Shown one piece after another: positions 59,386 to 64,000 of a DNA stretch of 64,000 nt (within the stretch, counting starts at the first letter, position 1; every line of letters starts with the position of its first letter). The notes beneath the pieces are model-generated. The model ran no database searches, was not told the DNA's origin, and was given only the letters and a program-made list of their open reading frames with translations. Made by a program: the position numbers and the translations under genes. The DNA lies in NCBI GenBank assembly GCA_038373885.1, contig JAWZYV010012385.1, positions 496,001 to 560,000 of the forward strand, given 5' to 3'. This DNA is from Cheiracanthium punctorium. Its lineage: Eukaryota; Arthropoda; Arachnida; Araneae; Cheiracanthiidae.

Positions 59386-60011
59386 AGCGCCGGACTGGGC
59401 CGGTGGTCGTGTGGGCCGATGCTCTAGAGGGCCTAAACACGACATCGACCCACAAGGTTGCTACGCAACATGTGCAAGGGGGAGGTGGGCTTTCTGTTTT
59501 GTATGATGAATAGTGCTTCCCATATCTAAAGTATCTCTATAATTATTAAAATTGCAATGACCTTTATAGAACATTTCAAAAACACACATTAAGAGTAGAG
59601 ATCTGCACAGCCTGCAAATTGAGTCCCGTCCCGGCCCCAGTTCGACGATTCGTGACCTTGAAGGTTCGTCCCAAGTCCGAAATACATTTGAAACAAACGT
59701 ACGACCCGGCCAGTACGGGACGATAATTGAAAAAATAAAAATTCCAGAAATTAAAAAATATATAAAAACGATCCAATAGATCGATAAATAAATATTTTTC
59801 AGATATTTTATATTAAGCAAAGTTATTAATATTAATTACTACATACAATTAATACTATTCAATATAATGTTAATGTAAACGATAAAATAGTCATGTAGTA
59901 TAAGTACATGCATTCGAATTTAAAATTCTACATTTGTGTAAGGGTTTATTATTTGGGCTCCTAGTCTGGGAAGGGGGCCCACTCGTCGGGCTAAGTCTTG
60001 CGCCACTACTG
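59386..60011. mobile_element. hAT-like MITE (CAGCGCCGGACTGGGCC end), boundaries approximate
   Basis: Left CAGCGCCGGACTGGGCCGG and, near 59975-60011 read inverted, CAGTAGTGGCGCAAGACTTA then GCCCGACGAGTGGGCC, are imperfect inverse copies. A second transposon-like patch (59600-59730, GATCTGCACAGCCTGC ... ACGGGACG) is nested inside. No target duplication was found, so the right end may be off. Confidence 0.5.
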
Positions 60012-60187
60012 GTAAATAGTATACAAAAGGAGAACGTACGGTTATGTTACGACATCCTTTTCTATGTGCAACAAAACTTGAAAACTTTCAAACGCCACGG
60101 TCTTCCAAAGTAAACAGAGTAATAGCTCAAAAAAAAACACTTTTTGCGGGTTGCAGGAAAGCGAAAAAGAAAAAGAAAAACTGTTAT

Positions 60188-61152
60188 CCCCAGACAGCAC
60201 AGCAAACTTGCAGCAAGCTTGATTTATCAAGTCAGTAAACTTGAATTAAGCTTGAAAATTTCAAGCGTGCAAGCTTAATGAGAGCTTGAATCAAGTGTTC
60301 AAGTTTACACGACCCACGTACTTTACTTTGCCACGCATTTTCCCCTCTACGCTGAAATTTCAATTTAATTTAAGCTGTTTCCATAAAGTGTTCGCAGCTG
60401 GAATAGAACCCGGGACCTTTGGGTTGGCAGTCGAGCACGCTATCCGTTCAGCCACTAAGCCTCGTGCAGCTATGACTAAAGTTTGAAGTGACTTATCACG
60501 ATGTTTTCTGGCCAGATTGATAAGTGGGCAATGTGTTATTTGTTTCTTTTATTTTTCCATGGGATGCATCAAAATCAAAATGATGTTATGTGTGATTTAG
60601 AGACTCTACTAATAGGGAAATAAACATAATATAAACTTAACAGCAGCACACGTTTTAAAACTTTTAAATCGAGACAAACGGCTGATTTTGAAATCAATTT
60701 CGTAGTATAATTGTATTTTATTTTGAAGAATTTCCATATTTGGAAATACAGAATCTTTTTTTTAATTCTATGGTCAAGTACATTTATGACTGATTAATTA
60801 TTTTGTGGAGGCCAGATTACGCCTCATTCTACCACCCATAAAGTGAAGTATATTAACGAACTAAATTGTGTTAATTATATTAAAATTTATTTTTAGGGCT
60901 AATTAATTAGTTAATGGAATTACTAATGTTAATTAGATGTAAATAAAACTAAAACTTCCCTCGTGTTACACTTCAGAGGGGCTTATCCCAGTCATTCTTT
61001 CCCGTTAGAGTTTTCAATGTCCATTCTCCTCGCCTACAGCGACAGACGGTATCAGCGCAATAATCAAGCTAATGGATTGAAATGTCAAGCTTGTATTAAT
61101 ACGTCAAATTCAAGTCAATGTCAAGCTTGATTTAAGCTTATGTGCTGTCTGG
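60188..61152. mobile_element. Word-rich MITE, CAAGCTTG type
   Basis: Perfect 13-bp terminal inverted repeats CCCAGACAGCACA (60188-60200 and inverse 61140-61152). Both subterminal regions (60200-60310 and 61065-61140) are packed with CAAGCTTG, CAAGTT or TCAAG variants in both orientations. The middle is AT-rich and includes a tRNA-like head. No transposase. Confidence 0.8.
60395..60480 (-). repeat. tRNA-like pol III promoter (SINE head) inside the CAAGCTTG MITE
   Basis: On the minus strand, A box TGGCTGAACGG (60454-60444) fits the consensus fully and B box GGTTCTATTCC (60410-60400) with one change, 33 bases apart. Between them CTCGACTGCC resembles the anticodon arm of tRNA-Gly(GCC). The T arm and acceptor do not close, so it is tRNA-derived rather than a tRNA gene. 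Confidence 0.6.
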
Positions 61153-61204
61153 GTCACAGGACACAAGTCCAGCCAGCCTGGTCCGTTGACAAAAGATTTA
61201 TTAA

Positions 61205-61480
61205 CCCATTTATGCCTAGCGTCCCTTTTTTGGGACGGCATTTTCGCTATCAGTCGAAAACGTTATTTATTTTTCCTAGCCTTTATTCGCGAGTATTGAA
61301 CTTCAATTCCACAAAATATTTTAATATGGCCAAGTAGGATGTTGACATTTCAATTTTTATACATAATGATTTTAAATGAAATCATCCCTTGTTCAAAAAG
61401 TTGACATCAGAAATTTATCAATTACTGCTGGTGTTAGCAAAAATCGAAGAAAGTCGTAAAAATATTCAGGCACGAATGGG
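61205..61480. mobile_element. piggyBac-type MITE (TTAA flanks), copy 2
   Basis: TTAA at 61201-61204 and 61481-61484 flank CCCATTTATGCCT and, read inverted, CCCATTCGTGCCT. A perfect GTCCC/GGGAC hairpin with a T loop lies at 61221-61236. 276 bp, non-coding. Different family from the 45.9 kb element but same class of target and ends. Confidence 0.85.
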
Positions 61481-61484
61481 TTAA

Positions 61485-63914
61485 ACTCGTATCCATACCC
61501 GTCCCGAGCAGCTCTTTTGAGACAAGCACTTTACAGTTCGAGGCTGGCGCGACGATCCGCACCTGCCTTTAACAGATAGTTGAGAACGACAGACATCTAA
61601 AAACTTTTAAACATTACTATCTACAGACATTTATATAGGTTTCGGTCATACCGTACCCATAATGCCTCAAAATTGTCTTAAAAACAATTGCCAGAATTGA
61701 AAAATGTGTTTAAAAAAACAATAGCACGCCCATATTCCAGTGAGAAAAATAAAATAAATACAGAAGAAAAATAAAATTTACAGATTATTAAAATAAAGGT
61801 AATTCTAAATTCATAATGGCACAAGCAGTGAATCAACAAGGATGGGTTCTCTCGAGTAGGAGAGAAATCGCGGCATTCTGATTTCCGCCCACCTGTGAAA
61901 AAGCCAGAAAATTGCAAATTACTGGCTGCCCTGGATAGTGTCTGTTCCGTTTATTTTTACTTTTGTACTATGTTTTGAAAAAAAAAAAAAACTAAGATTT
62001 AAACCAATGAGTCTAATTAATATTCGGATTTAATGAAGTCATGTTTCACTCATATCTATGTTTGTTTTTCCCTTTTATTTTAGTTTAAATACTCACCTCT
62101 GCACTTCAAGTGTAGTATATATAAACGCAGAATGGCTTGTTTAATCTCTTCTTTACTTTTGAATATAATGAGGTTTTAAACCTTCATTTCTTAAAAGTTC
62201 ACATCCTTCTAATTTCACACATCTGCTATGGTAGCTGATATTTTTTCTTTTTTTTTTAATAATGTCCAACGCAATCGATACTGTTTTTAAGTGTTTTATA
62301 AGGTCTTTTACTTGTCTAAGAAAATTAAAATCCTGAATAAGATTTACAATGTTTGGATCCATTTCTTTTTAGTACTTATTAGCTGTTTTTAAATGCTATT
62401 ATGATTTTCTTTTAATTCTGGGGTGGTGAATCTGAATGAAAGTACGTTAAATAGTAGATTATTAAATTAAACGAAGTTACTTCACGATTTATTTTCACTG
62501 CTCAACTTTACTTCCATAATTTTCCAATTAATATGTAACGTTAAACTGTCCCAACAGAGGAAACTATTGTATCTATAGGTTTATGTAGTTTTTCTCTTCA
62601 AATGAATGTATTATATGTATCAATTTATAAATTAAAAATACTCTACAGATTATTAAAATAAAGACAATTGCTGTCAAGTATTTTACTCTGAAAAGTAGTT
62701 AAAATTTAGTTTCTGACTGTAACTATTTCTAAGTATCTACTGATAAAATATAAATTGAGCATTTAAAGCGCACCAAAATAATTTATGTTTAATTAGCTAA
62801 AATATTCTAATTAATCTCAGATAAGCAAACGCAATATATATATAATTGAAAGTAATATAAGATACATACACCAACATAATATATGATATTTAATAATTAT
62901 CACAGACTGAGTAATTGCAGACTGAGTAATTGTGACTGATTTGAGTAATTGCCTCCCCTGCTCACCCACGGTTTTTATCGTCCTTGTCGCTGTCCTGACA
63001 AAAATACCTTTATGCGAGCAAATCGCCCAGTTCTGGTTACAAGAGAAAAAAAAAATCCACATTCACCTAACCAGATTACAGTCAAACTTAGTTAGTAAGT
63101 CACCTGTATAAGACATCGCTCGGCATAATACATCATCTTTCAAAATTCCCAACCTTTTTAATACGTCTTTTCACATACTGTACTCCGCTTATTGCGTCGC
63201 TATTTTTTCAACCATTCCACTTAAGACGGCACTTTTAAGAGTGTCAAATACAAACTCGATCTCATTTCTTTGGTAAATTTATCAATCAAAACCACTTAAT
63301 TTTTGTTGAGCATTTTTCCTTACGAAGATTGTTGCCTTACGTACAAATTTTAGGACTTCATCTAGGATTCTTCTTCGTTTCGACTTCCGTACGTTGACAG
63401 ATTAAATAGGACAGATTGTACATTTAAATTATAAGTACTACGTACCATCTTATAATTTCCTTAATTTGCCATCCATTTTATTAATTTAAATTCTTATTCT
63501 ATTAATTTATTTAAATTATACGTTAATATATAGGCACACTTATTATATGAACACTCAGAATTTCGCTATGCATTTAATATAAACTCCGCTTCAGAAGGCA
63601 CTCTTAGTAAGTCATTTTTAAGTGGCTTCGCTTCGAGAGTAATGTACCAACGAGGTTTGATTGTATTATGATCACCTAATACCCAAAATTGAACTATGAC
63701 CACCTTTGGCTCACTTGCTATACATTTTAATAAATATGTATACTCTTATATCATTCTTTTATTATACGAATTACACTTTATACAACGAATTAAAAATTTT
63801 ATGAATGTATTGTTCGCTTCATTGATGCGTGGTCAACTAAATAACAAAACAAAAATGTTGTTTTGGAAACTCAGTATTATTTTTTTCCATTCTCATACTT
63901 TCTGAGGTATGTTA
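61485..63914. other. AT-rich stretch, no gene called
   Basis: A 69-codon minus-strand frame (62153-62362) reads MDPNIVNLIQDFNFLRQVKD then LIKHLKTVSIALDIIKKK, faintly like the middle of hAT transposases (FW..V..l...L.Pi..ai). This is too weak to call. Nothing else stands out. Confidence 0.35.
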
Positions 63915-64000
63915 CAGGCGTAGGCGCAACCATGGAGGAGGCTAAAGCGTCAGCCTCCCCCTCCTAAAGATAAAAAGTAGAGTGAAATTTTTTTAATTTG
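63915..64000. mobile_element. Possible MITE start at the right edge
   Basis: ACAGGCGTAGGCGCAACCAT resembles the CAGGGGCGTAGCC end of the 30.2 kb hAT-type MITE and is followed by GC-rich sequence that runs off the window. Confidence 0.35.

Noticed and set aside
60395..60480. Intact tRNA-Gly gene
   Set aside because: A and B boxes and part of the anticodon arm look right, but the acceptor and T arms do not pair.
62153..62362. hAT transposase fragment
   Set aside because: Only a loose pattern match in a 69-codon frame; no TIR, no other transposase blocks.

Overview
The window is a strongly AT-rich, gene-poor stretch of animal nuclear DNA. Organism clues are indirect. There are Penelope-like (PLE) retroelement pieces, mariner, Tc1, pogo/Tigger, hAT-type and piggyBac-type elements, many short non-autonomous transposons, tRNA-headed SINE-like repeats, microsatellites and canonical GT-AG introns. 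This mix suggests an invertebrate, most likely an arthropod and possibly a chelicerate. The phylum is an inference. No bacterial, organellar, rRNA or intact tRNA gene is seen.

Layout. 0-2.4 kb: PLE material, with a stop-free reverse transcriptase on the minus strand that runs off the left edge, facing a GIY-YIG endonuclease half on the plus strand across a hairpin junction. The plus-strand half ends in a hammerhead-like motif. 2.4-13 kb: AT-rich DNA with small hAT-type and palindromic MITEs. 13-16.6 kb: a word-rich MITE, a foldback element, old tandem repeats, and a Tc1-like transposon inserted in the last codons of a mariner relic. 17-21.7 kb: a second PLE 3' end, then a satellite of roughly 140 bp units interrupted by a 2.0 kb Tigger element and a mariner-like element. 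22-41 kb: interspersed repeats, a LINE RNase H relic, two internally deleted mariner relics and several MITEs.

41.7-44.7 kb: the best host gene, a two-coding-exon minus-strand gene for a 203-residue multipass membrane protein of unrecognised family. It has a matching splice donor and acceptor, a poly(A) signal and a possible TATA box. 45-51 kb: SINE head, piggyBac-type, hAT-type and word-rich MITEs, and a tentative F-box-like gene start at 49.3-50.5 kb. 51.4-51.8 kb: a GC-rich block with a strong hairpin. 52-57 kb: mostly featureless AT-rich sequence. 57-61.5 kb: a 1.2 kb foldback element, two hAT-type MITEs, a word-rich MITE carrying a tRNA-like promoter, and a piggyBac-type MITE.

The main novelty candidates are (1) a superfamily of MITEs that share a CCC...AGCACA-type end, each filled with its own short word in both orientations; (2) two PLE 3' ends with hammerhead cores whose short stem III is palindromic in both copies but different in sequence; and (3) the head-to-head PLE arrangement. 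Nearly everything was read by eye. Coordinates of diverged repeats are approximate.
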